Source of the DNA: Paulownia fortunei
Lineage: Eukaryota > Streptophyta > Magnoliopsida > Lamiales > Paulowniaceae
Length of the DNA: 64,000 nucleotides
Assembly (NCBI GenBank): GCA_019321725.1
Contig: CM033113.1
Span: 868,001-932,000 of the forward strand
Direction of reading: 5' to 3'
Shown here: piece by piece, positions 1 through 17,749 of the stretch
Numbering within the stretch: the first letter of the stretch is position 1
How the letters are laid out: each line of letters opens with the position of its first letter
Program-made: the position numbers and the translations under genes
The notes under the pieces: generated by a model
What the model saw: the letters and a program-made list of their open reading frames with translations, nothing else
Databases searched by the model: none
What the model was told of the DNA's origin: nothing

Positions 1-775
1 TTGGGAGAACAAATTATTATAATGAAGTCCTCTCCGTTGGAGGACATTCTCTAGAAAAGTCAAGCCCTCGCTTTTTGTAAACTTTCAACGGAGAAGAACA
101 AAATTCAATTTAGTGCAATCCCATAAGGTCTGATTTCATTTGTTTATATTATCGTTGATACAGTAAAATACTCATCCGATTCGACGAAACCCAACCTCCA
201 ATTCTACTGCAATTCATCAGTTTTTTCGTGGGTAAGAATTCTCCTGTTATGCAGGATAATTTGATCTTGTATTTGATATAATTTTTCTTGTTTATTGGTA
301 ATTTTATAGTGTCGTGCTTTCAATTCACAAATTTGGTGCAATTTCAAGATTTGTGAAATTCCTGTGCAAGATCTCGTCTTTTTCTTTCTTGGGGGTTGGG
401 TCTCTGTCTGTGAAACTCTTACTATTATCCGTGTATTGATTTTGCTTGTGGTAGTGTAGTTCTTTTCTTTTCTTTGTTTTTTTTCATTATTTTGTATCAA
501 TTAGGTTTTAAAATTATTGTTTTCGTGGCTTTGTATCCAGTAACAAAAGAATTTTCCTTTCAATTTATTGTAAGCCTATTGTGCTATTCGATAAATTTTA
601 TAACGAAAATAGATTAAGTTTTTTGGATTTACTTTGGGAGAATTGAATTGATTAAGCATATTTGAAACTCTAGAAATGCTTATGAAGTTCACCCCAAATT
701 TTCCCATAGCTTATCTATGTTATTGCAACCATGTGTTAACTTTTGATTCTTGTCCTCAAATTTGGTTTCCCCCAG
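1..775 (+). other. 5' leader and leader intron of the LSD1-type gene
   Basis: There is no coding sequence here. A good donor (GTAAG) at 232-235 and an acceptor (pyrimidine run, then CAG) ending at 775 suggest that the first exon, somewhere within 1-231, is non-coding. A leader intron of about 540 bp would then place the ATG three bases into exon 2. The promoter may begin before the window. Confidence 0.55.
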
Positions 776-777
776 AT

Positions 778-3268
778 ATGCAGAGCCAACTTGTTTGTAG
801 CGGGTGTAGGACTGTCCTTCTCTACCCCCGAGGAGCTACTAATGTTTGCTGCGCTATATGCAATGTGGTGACTGCTGTGCCACCAGCTGGTAATGCTTGA
901 AACTCACCTTTCTAGGATATATTTCATTTTCAATGCAAAATGTGCTGCGTGAAATTTATTGCAGCTTCAGTAACAAGGACGCCTTCCTCAGTCCAGCCAA
1001 AATTTCCCCAGGAAACTCACTTGCGATAAATTATTCTTTTTTGTTGAGTTAACTTCAAGTTCGAGACCGATATAAACGATTCTCTTGAAATATTATAATT
1101 TATCTTCCTTAGCATTAAACAATCTAAGAACATTATCTTTTTGACTATTGGCATCATCCACAATTGGGGCCTTCACTGCTTATGTTTTGGTTTTATATAT
1201 CTGTATTTTCTGTCTTATTGCTTCTGGGTTGGTACTGTATCATCCACAATTCCATATTCCTTTTGTTCATTTCATAGCTGTCAAAGAGGTTATAAAAAAA
1301 GTATCTTTCTTAGTAAAGAATGTTTTCAGGATACCAAAATGGTATTAAGCATTTCCTGATGATGTAAATTTTACTATTTGAGAGTAAAAGAAAGGAATTG
1401 CTATAGGAATACCCTGCGATTGAGGGACTTTGAGAGAGTACGGAACTGGTGCCACTAGTTGTGTTTACTTAGCGGTTGATTGTGACTCAAGAAGCATATG
1501 GTTTATACATTTTCTATGTTTAGTACCTCCATTTGGGTCTCTATGCTTTTAGTTGGATGCAATATTAACTAAAGTTGTGTTGCTATATGCAGGGATGGAA
1601 ATGTCTCAATTGATATGTGGGGGTTGCCGCACATTACTTATGCATGCGCGGGGGGCTACCAGTGTCAGATGCTCCTGCTGCCACACAGTGAACCTTGTGC
1701 CAGGTATAAATGTGATGAATCATAATTGAGTAATATAATGCTTGATCCTTTTATGATTTAACCTCGATCAATTTCTATAATTAGCCTTTTTTTGGCTTCT
1801 TGGTAATCCATGCTAATTATGAAAGGCTAGTTATGCTAGTTTTTCCATCATCTTGCACTTTTATCGGATTCTTGCTGAATGATGGATGTGCAGGTGTAGG
1901 TGTAGCAGCACCAGCACCAGCACCAGCACCTAATAATGTTGCTCATGTCAACTGTGGAAACTGTCATACCATGCTGATGTATCCAGCTGGAGCTCCATCA
2001 GTTAAATGTGCAATTTGCCACTTCATCACAAATGTTAACGTTAGTACTGTGGTTTTTACTTATGTGGTTACTCTCTCATTTTCACTCTCTCCCTCGCATG
2101 CACCTGCCAAAGGAAAAACCAGGAAATAACACTCAGGCACTAGTTTCCTGTCATTTTCCTTCTCTAAAGGCTTACTTGAAAGGGAGGAAATTATTATCCC
2201 GCTGTTTCTTAAGTATATGTGAGTCTTGTTCTTGTAGTTGCAAGACTAGCTACTAGACAACCAAAGAAAATGCATAAGAACATAAGATTGCTCGACCCTC
2301 ATAGGACTGTTTTTATTTCCTTTTCTGTTTTTTTTTTTACGTAGCAGTGGTTTTGATTAAATGTGGCCAAAGTCTTTGTTAATGAATTATCGACTAATTA
2401 GCAAAAAACGGAAAACTGAGAAAGTGAATGAAATATTATGGGAATAAGAGTCTCTTTCTCTTTCTCCCTCCTTTGTCTATGCTTTTCTGTTAACACGTAC
2501 AAAATATTAACCTATGAGTATGTACCAATTAAGTAAGAGCCACAACTATTTGTATTGCTATATGATGTGCAAACTGGAAACAGGAAAAGGACCGATGCTG
2601 CTTATTTAAGATGATAAGTGTCTGGTTGAATCATGGGGAAAACACTTTAAACATACCGTTGGTTTCTATTTTAACTTGTCTTTACTACTTATCTAGGCAA
2701 ACTAGGGAACTAGCTATTGAGAATAGAGATGTCTTTACGGCTATAAGTGCTTACTCTGTTTTGTGGCTTCAGGAGGGTGCTAAATGCCACAAATGATCTC
2801 GATGGTGACCTTGATTCAATACCTAGAAGATTATACTTGTTTTTATTCATTCCCAACCTGTTTCTTCTTATGCAGACTGGTGACACAAGGGTCCCTATTC
2901 CTGTACATAGACCTGGTGGGATTTCTACATCTGCATCAACACCATCTACTTCCACGGTTAGTCAGTTTTCTTCTATGTACTTACCCCAGTCACGACAATA
3001 TGATTTGGCATTCATTGATTTGAACTTCTTGATTTGCTGCAGGCAACAGCCCACTCTCAGAATCAAACAGTTGTAGTTCAGAATCCCATGACTGTTGATG
3101 AAAGTGGCAAGTTGGTGAGTTTTCCTGTGTTGCTTGCCATTTTTCCATTATCACTCTCCTCATTATTTGCTGTACTTATTTTGTTGTGTCTTATATGCAA
3201 AAGAGGAAGACTGATATTATTTGTTATTACCACAGGTGAGCAATGTTGTTGTTGGCGTTACAACGTAG
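778..3268 (+). CDS. LSD1: LSD1-type zinc finger protein, regulator of cell death
   Basis: Six coding exons: 778-889, 1593-1703, 1894-2039, 2876-2956, 3043-3114 and 3236-3268. All have GT-AG borders and the phases close to 184 residues. The first three exons each hold one LSD1 zinc finger (CxxCRxxLxYPRGAxxVxCxxCxxV): [14 protein letters not shown] in exon 1, [14 protein letters not shown] in exon 2 and [14 protein letters not shown] in exon 3. The C-terminus ends in [17 protein letters not shown], very like Arabidopsis LSD1. In the family these fingers mediate protein binding, for example to bZIP and metacaspase partners, and LSD1 restrains runaway hypersensitive and superoxide-driven cell death. 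A proline-alanine run (APAPAPAP) lies just before finger 3. The start is the first ATG after the leader-intron acceptor. Three fingers and this length fit LSD1 or its close LOL paralogues; I cannot separate these without a tree. Confidence 0.93.
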
Positions 3269-4263
3269 GATTGCAATGAAATGGGACATCCATTGTTGGT
3301 TCTGGTATTCTGTTATGAATGGCTATTTCTGATCCTTGTTGTCTTCAAGGGTATAGAGATATCTTGTGCATATTTTGGCTATAATGAATATGCATTTTTT
3401 GAATTGGTTGTAAAGTACCAGAAGAAATTTGACTTTTTTGTATTATATGGGTCGATCAGTGGAAAGTGTACTTTTTTTTTGTCTTTTTTGTATTTGTTTC
3501 CGCTGTTATGCTACTCAAGAATTGTATTTTGTATTGTATCTTGTAACTTATCGGATTGAGGCTATGAGATTTGGTTGAAAGGACAAAGTAACTTATGGGT
3601 ACGCTTGTTAATACTTTGAATATATCTGATTCATCTTTATTTAGACTACATTGGTCCTTAATGTTAGACCAGCTTTTTGGGTGATTGTCTAAGATTATTG
3701 ACCACATGCATAGACATCATAACTTGAATTCATGTTTGATAATTTGAAATGCTGATCTCAGTGATGAATTCGCTTTGTTCTGTATCGTTATCAAAGAACA
3801 GGATGACATGGGACAAACTGTCTTAATGAAGAGAAGAATACTGATGGATCAGGATTTCTGGGGTGCGGATTGTGGAATTTATGAACTTTATGTAATCCAA
3901 AGTTTGTCACAATGGTTGCTCGCTGGGGCATATTAGATATACTTAGCTAACTTCAAAATGTTTCTTATTATTATTATGTCAACGATTTAGTCATACCTAC
4001 AAATCTGAAACATGCCCTTGTGAAATGACTCTGCAGAACTTTAAGCGCGAAAATATTATTCCAAAGCAGTTGCCATAAATGTTATTTTCCAATCAAGAAT
4101 CACCTATGCATATCTACTTTCCAGGTCATGTTAAAAAGTGTTGCACACTTCATCTCGGAATTTTTCCTAACAACTGAAGCTAAAGACGTGCAAATCAGCA
4201 ATTAGTTAGACGAACCAAAAGAAAATCACAAGTTAAACAAACTGTGTAGTCCATTTTGTCGTT
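3269..4263. other. 3' UTR of LSD1-type gene and spacer
   Basis: The first few hundred bases are T-rich and probably 3' UTR. I see no further exon or RNA gene before the TATA box of the next gene. Confidence 0.5.
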
Positions 4264-4271
4264 CTATATAT
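4264..4271 (+). promoter_or_regulatory. TATA box of the CASP-like gene
   Basis: A TATATATT element lies about 125 bp before the ATG at 4395. It is the only good TATA element close upstream, so transcription probably starts near 4295-4300. Confidence 0.5.
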
Positions 4272-4394
4272 TTGAATGTTCATCAGCTTTCACTCCCATG
4301 TAATACATCTTCCCAGTTAATCTCCCCTTCTTTTATTTATCTAATAACGCGCCTCAATCCTCCTACCCTTCATCCCCACCACACCACCACAGCA

Positions 4395-5271
4395 ATGGCT
4401 TCAGGAGGAGGAGAAAAAGTGGAGGTTGGTCGTGACCAAGTGAAGGTGACCAGCTCAAAGGTGGATTTGGTCATCGTGTTGCTGAGATTGCTTGCATTTT
4501 TATCAACGCTGTCAGCCACGCTGGTAATGGCGCTTAACAAGCAAACGAAAACCATAGTCGTGGCTACGATTGGAACTGTACCTATACAAGCCACTCTCAC
4601 TGCCAAGTTTCAACACACTCCTGCATTTGTGTATGTTTCTGGACTCCTATAAAAAAAAAATTAAAAAAATACAAATTTGGATACTTAAAACATAGTAATT
4701 GTGGATACAGGTTCTTTGTGATAGCTAATGGCAACGCTAGTCTGCACAACTTGCTGATGTTGGTGGTTAGTTTTATGGGACCAAAGTTTAATTTTAAGGG
4801 ACTTGCTCACTTGGCAATTCCAGTCTTGGACTTGGTATGATCATCAGAAACTTAACTTTATTTGAATATGAATACATTAACAGTTAATTCTATGCAACAT
4901 CGAGTCTAATGGTTTACGTGTCTCTCTTCATGAATGATTTTCGAACACATAAATCTCTCTATATATGCATAATTATCTAACATAAAATGAGGTTGGAAAA
5001 CCTGCCCTAGATGAACGTGGCTATTGTTTCTGGTGGCGCAAGCGCGGCAGCCTTCATGGGGCAGCTGGGCAGGGACGGGAATTCTCACGCGAGGTGGAAC
5101 AAAATCTGCGACAAATTCGACAGTTTCTGCGACCACGGAGGTGGCGCCATGATTGCTTCATTCGTAGGACTAATGCTCATGATCATCATCTGCTCAGTCT
5201 CCATCATCAGGCTTCGCAATCATAATAATTATAGCAACAAGCCTGTCCTCAACTCTTCTGTTGTTCCTTAA
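4395..5271 (+). CDS. CASP-like four-transmembrane protein
   Basis: Three exons, 4395-4630, 4711-4834 and 5011-5271, join in phase to give 206 residues. The N-terminus is short and cytosolic. Four hydrophobic segments follow, at roughly residues 24-46 (VDLVIVLLRLLAFLSTLSA), 77-103, 112-140 and 165-190. The first loop contains FQHTPAFVFFVIAN and the second extracellular loop has the paired cysteines CDKFDSFC. This is the MARVEL-like architecture of Casparian strip membrane domain proteins and their relatives, CASPL subfamily 1. Such proteins form plasma-membrane scaffolds; most CASPL members have no proven substrate or partner. The first ATG of the transcript lies shortly after a TATA box. Subfamily placement (CASPL1E or similar) is from memory of the family pattern. 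Confidence 0.88.
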
Positions 5272-6900
5272 TTATCATCCCTACTACTGGATTTGTGCTC
5301 TCATCATGGTCCAATTTCCAGCCACATTTGCTTTATTGAGGTGGAGGCTTTGTTGTCTTTGATATTAAACAAGTATTGTGATTGTCAATTTCTGAGTGAT
5401 TTTATCCGTATATGTTGGAGATTGAGGTAATATTACTAGAAAATTGCAATATTTAATTTTAAGTTTTATTTGAGAAAAAATAATGGTTAATTTGTGATAT
5501 TATTGCACTTGGTCGTAGTAAATACACAGAAAATAGAAGCAGCAAAGCGTGTGGAATGACACGCAAAATGACAATTTATTCTTCAAAATTTTGTTATAAA
5601 ATCGGGATAGTATCAGATCATTAAAGATTTTTGGTAATAAAAGAGGAATATCATGACATGACATTAAAGCCCTTTTGCAAGGTTTTTATTTGACCGCTAT
5701 TGCAAGATGACAATCTATTATAATTAATTGAATATGATGGCACACAAGAAATCCCACAAATTATAATCTGTTATTTAAAACAAGAATTCATGCTGTATAC
5801 TTTGTTTTCTTTAATCGTTGAAACACTTTTATTATTCTTCATAAGACTATTGTCTGGATATTGGATTTTGATGAAAAAAATATTAAAAATAATATATGAA
5901 ATTATGTTATGTGAAACAAGAAAGATAATTTTTTTTATTTAATTTAGCGGTTCTTTACAAAAAGACATGAATGTAAATAAAAATATTTTTTGAATAAGCT
6001 TTGCCATCTAACAATCTTTATGCTGGAAGAGATATCGGGCGAAAAGATTGAGCTTATTTACAAGAATCATCGTAAATAATTAAAAGATGTTATTTATGGT
6101 ATATAAAATATTTAGTTAAAACAAATCATATATAAGAAGTAAGGTATCTCATGTGCCAGGGAAATGCACTAATTCTGCTACCACAAATTTTCTAAACTTA
6201 CATAATGTCCAAACTAAAAATAAGTGTAACATAACTTCACTCGGGCAAATTGTTCTTTTGGGCAAAATTTATATAAAGGGCAAACCAAAGGCCCCTTTAT
6301 TTTAAACTATTTAACGAAATCATTATTTCACTGACTCTATTAGGAATAAAATCACTTTTAATCAGAAAAATGGTCAAAGTTATTTTTAATAACTTTTCTA
6401 ATAATATCATTATTAAGGAAAAAAAGAAATGTGTTTCACATCTTTAAACCACCCCAAGAAAGTAGAAGCAAGAGACAAATAGCAATGATTAGAGAATCCT
6501 GATTCTTGAATGATGTTTCTTTGTTTACATGTGTACTTTGTTTGCCAATTCAAGCAAAACAGTACACAACATTGGGACAACCACTGACACTGCCCCTAGA
6601 TTGCTATTTCTAAAAATTAAGGACCCGAAACCGTCCTTTTCAATTAGATTTCCATTGGTTTCTTGATTTCCGTTAAAACTCATATGGGTTGGGGATGGGG
6701 GCTGTGGGGGAGGGTAGCCACCCGTTTTTTTCTCTCTTATTAGATCCAACTTCCTCGTTATAGGAGAGTCCTTATCCTATACAACCTTTGTTTCCTAAAA
6801 ATTCAAGATTTTTATCACTCCATCATATTTTATTTTAATTTTTTATAAAATTGTTTAGAAAATAATAATAGAAGCAAGACTGACTCCGACGTGGAATTCT
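5272..6900. other. AT-rich intergenic region
   Basis: It holds the 3' UTR of the CASP-like gene and then AT-rich DNA. An open minus frame at 6525-6749 has no splice context or recognised domain and is not called. No repeat or RNA gene was recognised. Confidence 0.45.
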
Positions 6901-8827
6901 GTAGCTGTCATTGAGGTAATCTTGGCTTTTACCTTTTCATCATATTGTATACATGTCAGCATCAAAGAAGTGAATATTATTCCATGAAAAGAACAAGTCT
7001 TTCCTTTTTTGTTTTTATTTTCTCATCAAGAAATTCGAGAACCAATTTCTTCTATGATATTTTATATAAGGTTTTCTTTTGCCCCCCTCTTTTACCGAGT
7101 CAATATATTTAACCTTGGTTTCAGGTTTTGATTTCTTTACCCTTCTGTTTGCAGTAAAGGAATTTTCTTACTGTGATTTCTTGGAAATTGCCTTTAGTTT
7201 AGAGGGATTGGATGAATATGTCATAATTAAGTCTTTTATCTGTTGATGAGATATGATTTGTGATGTTTCATGGCAATATTTCTTGAGATTTCTTGGGGCA
7301 TTCAATGGGGAAAGTAGAAATTATTTCTTGGGATTTGGTTTTATCAGAACACATTAGGTTGAAGTTTTGCAGTTACAATTTCAGTTTCCTTCTGTTTTTA
7401 AGAATTGTATAAAGATTTTTTGGGATTTGGGTCTGCATTCATTTGCGTAAATGACAAAAAAGGAATTATATGCTGTCGCTTAGCATGGTAGGTCTCTTGA
7501 TTCTTTGGAGTTCGTAGAAGAAACTCATTCCATAAAACTTCCCAAGATAAAGGGGTTCGCTTTCCTATGTTCTCTCAATTTGTTGTTTAAAGTATTCTTC
7601 ATGGTGAGTTATTGTGTTTGTCCATCTAATGGAGAATTCCTGCCACAATATGTGCAGATCTGATAGTCTTTCATAATCATTAGGTTTTCATCAACTTTTG
7701 TAGTATTATTCAATAGCCGCCCTCGTCTCCAGTGGTTGATTATTCTGTATGTTTTGGTATAAACTGCAGAAAATGATTTTGGATTTGTATGGTGACATAT
7801 AGTTTTTAATCTGTGGAATTTCTGGAAAAAGTTGATCTACAATTTTTTGTACTGCTGCAATGGAGCTTCCATGTTTCAAGACTATAAGCTGTAGATTGTT
7901 TTATGCTAACGATTCTTTTGTTTCTTGTGTTATAGCCAAAAGAGGAAGAATGATTTTTATGTGATAACTAGGTCCCATTATGTTCGTAGTCTTTGCTACA
8001 ATGTTTGGTAGGTATATTTGATCTTTCATATTAAGGAAGTGATCAGGCAGAAACATGGTTAAAATCGCCAAACCAATTTGATAGCACTAGGTTTAATGGC
8101 TTAAAATACAAGGAAAAAGTAAGAAAATTTTAGTTATTACTGAGATTTTTCTATAACACGAGATTAATGGCTGTTCACGAGATTTTTAACAGTAAGAAAG
8201 ATAGGGCTGCATAATCTTCAATGTATCTCATTATTCTGGATCTTTGCAATTGAGATGTGCTTTTTATTCTGTAAAATAATTAGGGTGTCTCTATCTGCTC
8301 TTCATTATTTACATAATTAATTTAGTACTTAATTTATTGCATGTAAGTCCTGCAGAAGTGTGCCAATTATTTGATCTATAAAAAGTTGAAATATCAATAA
8401 TCAAATGAAGCTAATTAGAAGTTTTCTCATTCTCTCTTTTCCTTTTGCAAGTTTAAAATCTTTGGACTCTTGAGAATCCTAATTTTGGACATTAAACCCA
8501 TTGTGTTGGAGAATATTAGTAACAAAGATCTTCTCATTCTAGGGGCCAGTTATGCTTAAACACACAGTAACTTCCTTTGGTGTTTACCTGTCTGGGAAAA
8601 TTAATCTCCGATTTTGTTATCTTTCTGTAAGCCCCTTCTTTATATGAACCATTTGTTTCTTTTCTATGTTGTGTTCTTATTTATCAATCCTGTAGTCATA
8701 ATTTCAGTTTTCTCATCAGGACTTGTGCTGTTTGAGGACTGCTGCAGAGAGATTCTGCTGTCGGTATTCCTTAACTAAAGGTGGAACCATCCATCAGCAA
8801 CAAGCTTCAATTCATAATTGAATAGTC
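6901..8827 (+). other. Probable promoter and 5' leader of the JmjC demethylase gene
   Basis: There is no coding potential. The sequence is T-rich like plant introns. A pyrimidine run and CAG at 8709-8719 look like the acceptor of a leader intron, so the exon carrying the start codon may run from 8720. The first, non-coding exon lies somewhere upstream, perhaps near 6.9-7.2 kb; I could not fix its border. Confidence 0.4.
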
Positions 8828-14718
<5,891 letters not shown>

Positions 14719-15560
14719 CAATATAACATCCAACCATTCTTTCTGAACCTAGGTACTGAATTTTGGCAGTTCCCGTTTTCTCATTCTTTTCAACCTTGGC
14801 ATAAACAGGGAGAAATCCTGGCTCTGCGTCATGCAAAGATGGCAGTGCACAATCCTGGTACAGATGCTAGTGTCCATTTTTCTTAAAGACTTCAGTGAAG
14901 CACAGATAGTTTGTACAAATTCGGACATTTTTTAACCCTAACAGTAGTGAAAATTCCATCGTTAAAGTCATCTAATTTATATTCTCCATTGCATTTTAAT
15001 CTGTTAATCTCTCTCTCTCAAACTTTAGCTCCAAGTTTTCTTATGTTTCTGTTTCCCCCAAGAGGAAAAAATTGAAACTGAACAGATCAGTTAATATATA
15101 AAATGATATCCCAAATGTTAAAAGGGAGAATCAATCACAATGGCAAATTGCCAACTATCTAACAAAACAAAACAAAACAAAACTGGGTTCAGATCAGCAT
15201 CATGCAGGGGAAAGAAAACATCACAAATTACATTCTGCAGCAGCACAAATCATGAAGTTTATTCAACTTGTTAAGAGATCACAATTCTTACCTAATGCAA
15301 ATTTTCTCAGAACAGAACATCAGAAATCAAGAAAGGCATGAAAAGGTCAATGATTAAATCTAAAGAAATATTACAAAATCAAATGTCAATTACCATCATC
15401 TGAAACGCCTGAACCGACCCAACAAGAAACGGAGGATCAAACAGAAACCCTATAACAAATTTCTCCTCTGCCCTTTAAACAATCAACAGGCTTTCATACC
15501 ATCCCACATGATCTTCACGTTGTGTTCATGCAGTATCAGATCCATGCAGACATGGAAATT
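14719..15560. other. Convergent 3' region between the JmjC gene and the fasciclin gene
   Basis: This should hold the 3' UTRs of both flanking genes. A short AAAAC repeat sits near 15167-15182. No other gene was seen. Confidence 0.5.
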
Positions 15561-16360
15561 TCAAACAATCTTGAATACGGAAACAGCACAAGAAGTCGAA
15601 AAAATCATCAAAATCCAACTGCACGAACACGATGCGCCAGACCTCAGGCCAACGGTAATCTCTCCTGGAAAAACCGGCTCTCTCTTCTTTGGCGGCCCAG
15701 GCGTAAGTTTGGGCCTCGGGGACTTGGTGTTTTCCGGCGGTGGTGAGAGAAGGCTATTGCCGCCATAGACAGAGTAATCAAGAATTTTCTTGATGCCATG
15801 CACTGTGAAAGCAGCATTTACAAAGATATCAGCTTGTGTGATTTGCGAGTCATCGACAGTGAAATTTGAGGGCGAGTTGTTGGTGATGACAATGTATTTA
15901 TAGGGAAGGAGAGTTGGGAGGCGAGTGTGAGTCGTAAACTGTTGGAGGTCAGAGAAAGTGAGGCGCTGTGGGACTATGTGATAGGGAATGAGAAAAGGGT
16001 CGAAGGTTATTCCGGCGGCCTTGGCGGAGGAGAGGTGGGAGATGGCGTCATTACTGGGGATGAAGAGGGTGGCGGTGAGTGGGAGGGCTGAAGGGTCGGT
16101 GGAGGAAAGCAGGTTAGCCCACCCGGCGAAGTCGCCAGCCCCTATCAAAGCGTCGATGATGTTGTTGAGCTGATTTTCTTGAATCTCCGCCAGTGTTGAC
16201 GGCGGCGGAGTCTGTGCAGTGGAGACTGGTGGCGGTGGTGGTGTTACGGGCAGAGAGGGTGGTTGGGCTGGGGCATGAGTTTCTGTAGCGGAGTTGAAGC
16301 GGAGGCTGGTGGTGGTTATGAGTGCCACTAGGAGAAGGCACAGAGAGAAGGAAATGCCAT
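15561..16360 (-). CDS. Fasciclin (FAS1) domain secreted protein, start unresolved
   Basis: One open frame on the minus strand encodes, in order, a hydrophobic signal-like segment (SFSLCLLLVALITT), a proline-rich stretch (PPSLPVTPPPPPV), one FAS1 domain of about 140 residues, and a proline-rich tail ending at 15561. The FAS1 landmarks are TATLFIPSNDA (H1), LIPYHIVPQ (YH) and NAAFTVHGIKKILD (H2). The family includes fasciclin-like arabinogalactan proteins of the cell wall and plasma membrane; a single FAS1 domain without an obvious GPI signal resembles FLA19-21. The oddity is the start. The frame is open back to a TAA at 16389-16391 and contains no ATG before the FAS1 domain. The only well-placed ATG, at 16358-16360, is in another frame and stops after ten codons. 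A one-base loss, an unseen upstream exon, a non-ATG start or a sequencing error could explain it. Confidence 0.72.
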
Positions 16361-16388
16361 GGAACTTGAGTTGATCAGTTTCCAGAAA

Positions 16389-17749
16389 TTAATGGAAATG
16401 GAATTAAAGGGAAAAGTAGTACTTTTTTCTTCTTCTTCTTCTTCTTTTTTTTTTTTTTATTTCAATCAATCAAGTTATATTTTGTGTGTTGACATGGTGG
16501 TGCAGGAACACACAGTGTGGACTGAGAGGTTTTCTTGAATTTCTTTGGGGCTGGTTCTAACTAACTCTTAACCAACATTCCCGCTTAAAATATCAAAGCC
16601 ATTTTCAAGAATTTGTGTTATGTTTTTAATGTTTGTTTCTCGTTTCCTGTCTTTCCAGGCCATTATCTTTTCAAGGGTAATTGAAGCCATAACAAGAGTG
16701 TAACACTAGTACCAAAAGTGCCCAAAATCGAGATTTGCACAATATGGGTAGGATCTCTTTATTCATTTATAGTTGATTTATGTGAGAGTACAGCCCAATC
16801 AGCATGCACTTACTAGTTTTACCATCATGGCAACACCAGAAACATCAAAACCTGTTGATCAATATTGTTATTGTAATGAGCCATTTACTTCAAGAAAGCT
16901 AATTTGATTTGATCCAATTGGCCACAGAAAATTGTGTTTCATTTATAACAAATGACAGTCAATTAAGTGCTGCTATATATGTTTTAGTTTGTTTCTTCAA
17001 AGTTCAGACAAAGGTCAGTAGTGGAGCAAAGGCTGGTGGACAAAACCGACTGTGTCATGTTCAAGCCATGGGCTTGTTGCAATTTAATTTTCGTTGTCTG
17101 CTGGACAGGGAACTCTTCTCCTGGAGAATACTAGGACATATCTTCTTTGTGTCAGAAGATTGTATGATTATCTTATAGTATCTCTCTATTGTAACCTGTG
17201 ATTTGGTTGTTGCCTCTTCTTTTGTTATGTTTTTTGTCGTGTAAGAGAGTGGTCTTTGTAATGTTGCTCCTTTGGAAGAGCCTCCTGATTTATCCAGTCC
17301 AGGACATTTCTTCATTATAAATTCACAATTATAAACCGATCACCAAAAAAAAGGAAAAAAGGAAAATCAATTATCTACCTCCAGTTTGAGTGGTTCTGTT
17401 CTTTTAAGTAAAACAAGAAGAATTGCGCCTAACTGCCAATCAACATGATAATATTGGAGCTAATGCCGGAGCCTTTTTAACTTATTCCTACATATACAAA
17501 AGGGAGGCAGATACAGTGGGTGAAAACATGAATTCACTGAAAGAGCATTTGTGTGTCACCACTGTACATAAGAACGAAATAAATCTCTCTCCAAAGGGCT
17601 AAGTATCAATCGAACAGAGTCTATTGCCAGAGCATTCTTTAATCATTACATTCATAGCCCTGGTGCACTTCAAACCATCCATCCACTGACTGAAACTCCT
17701 CATAAACGGTTATCTTACAGTGTTCCTAGGAAACAAGTATCACCATCAG
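16389..17749. other. Spacer with CTT-rich leader tract
   Basis: A (TTC)n and poly-T tract at about 16427-16459 lies where the fasciclin leader should be. The rest, up to the choline kinase stop, is non-coding as far as I can see. Short open frames at 16909-17178 and 17061-17315 show no recognised domain. Confidence 0.45.

Noticed and set aside
6525..6749. Minus-strand open frame of 74 codons with a hydrophobic C-terminal half
   Set aside because: No recognised domain, no splice context, and it lies in the spacer before the JmjC leader; likely chance.
16909..17315. Overlapping open frames on both strands between the fasciclin and choline kinase genes, briefly suspected as a retrotransposon remnant
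   Set aside because: No reverse transcriptase, gag or LTR end motifs could be seen, so there is no support for a mobile element.
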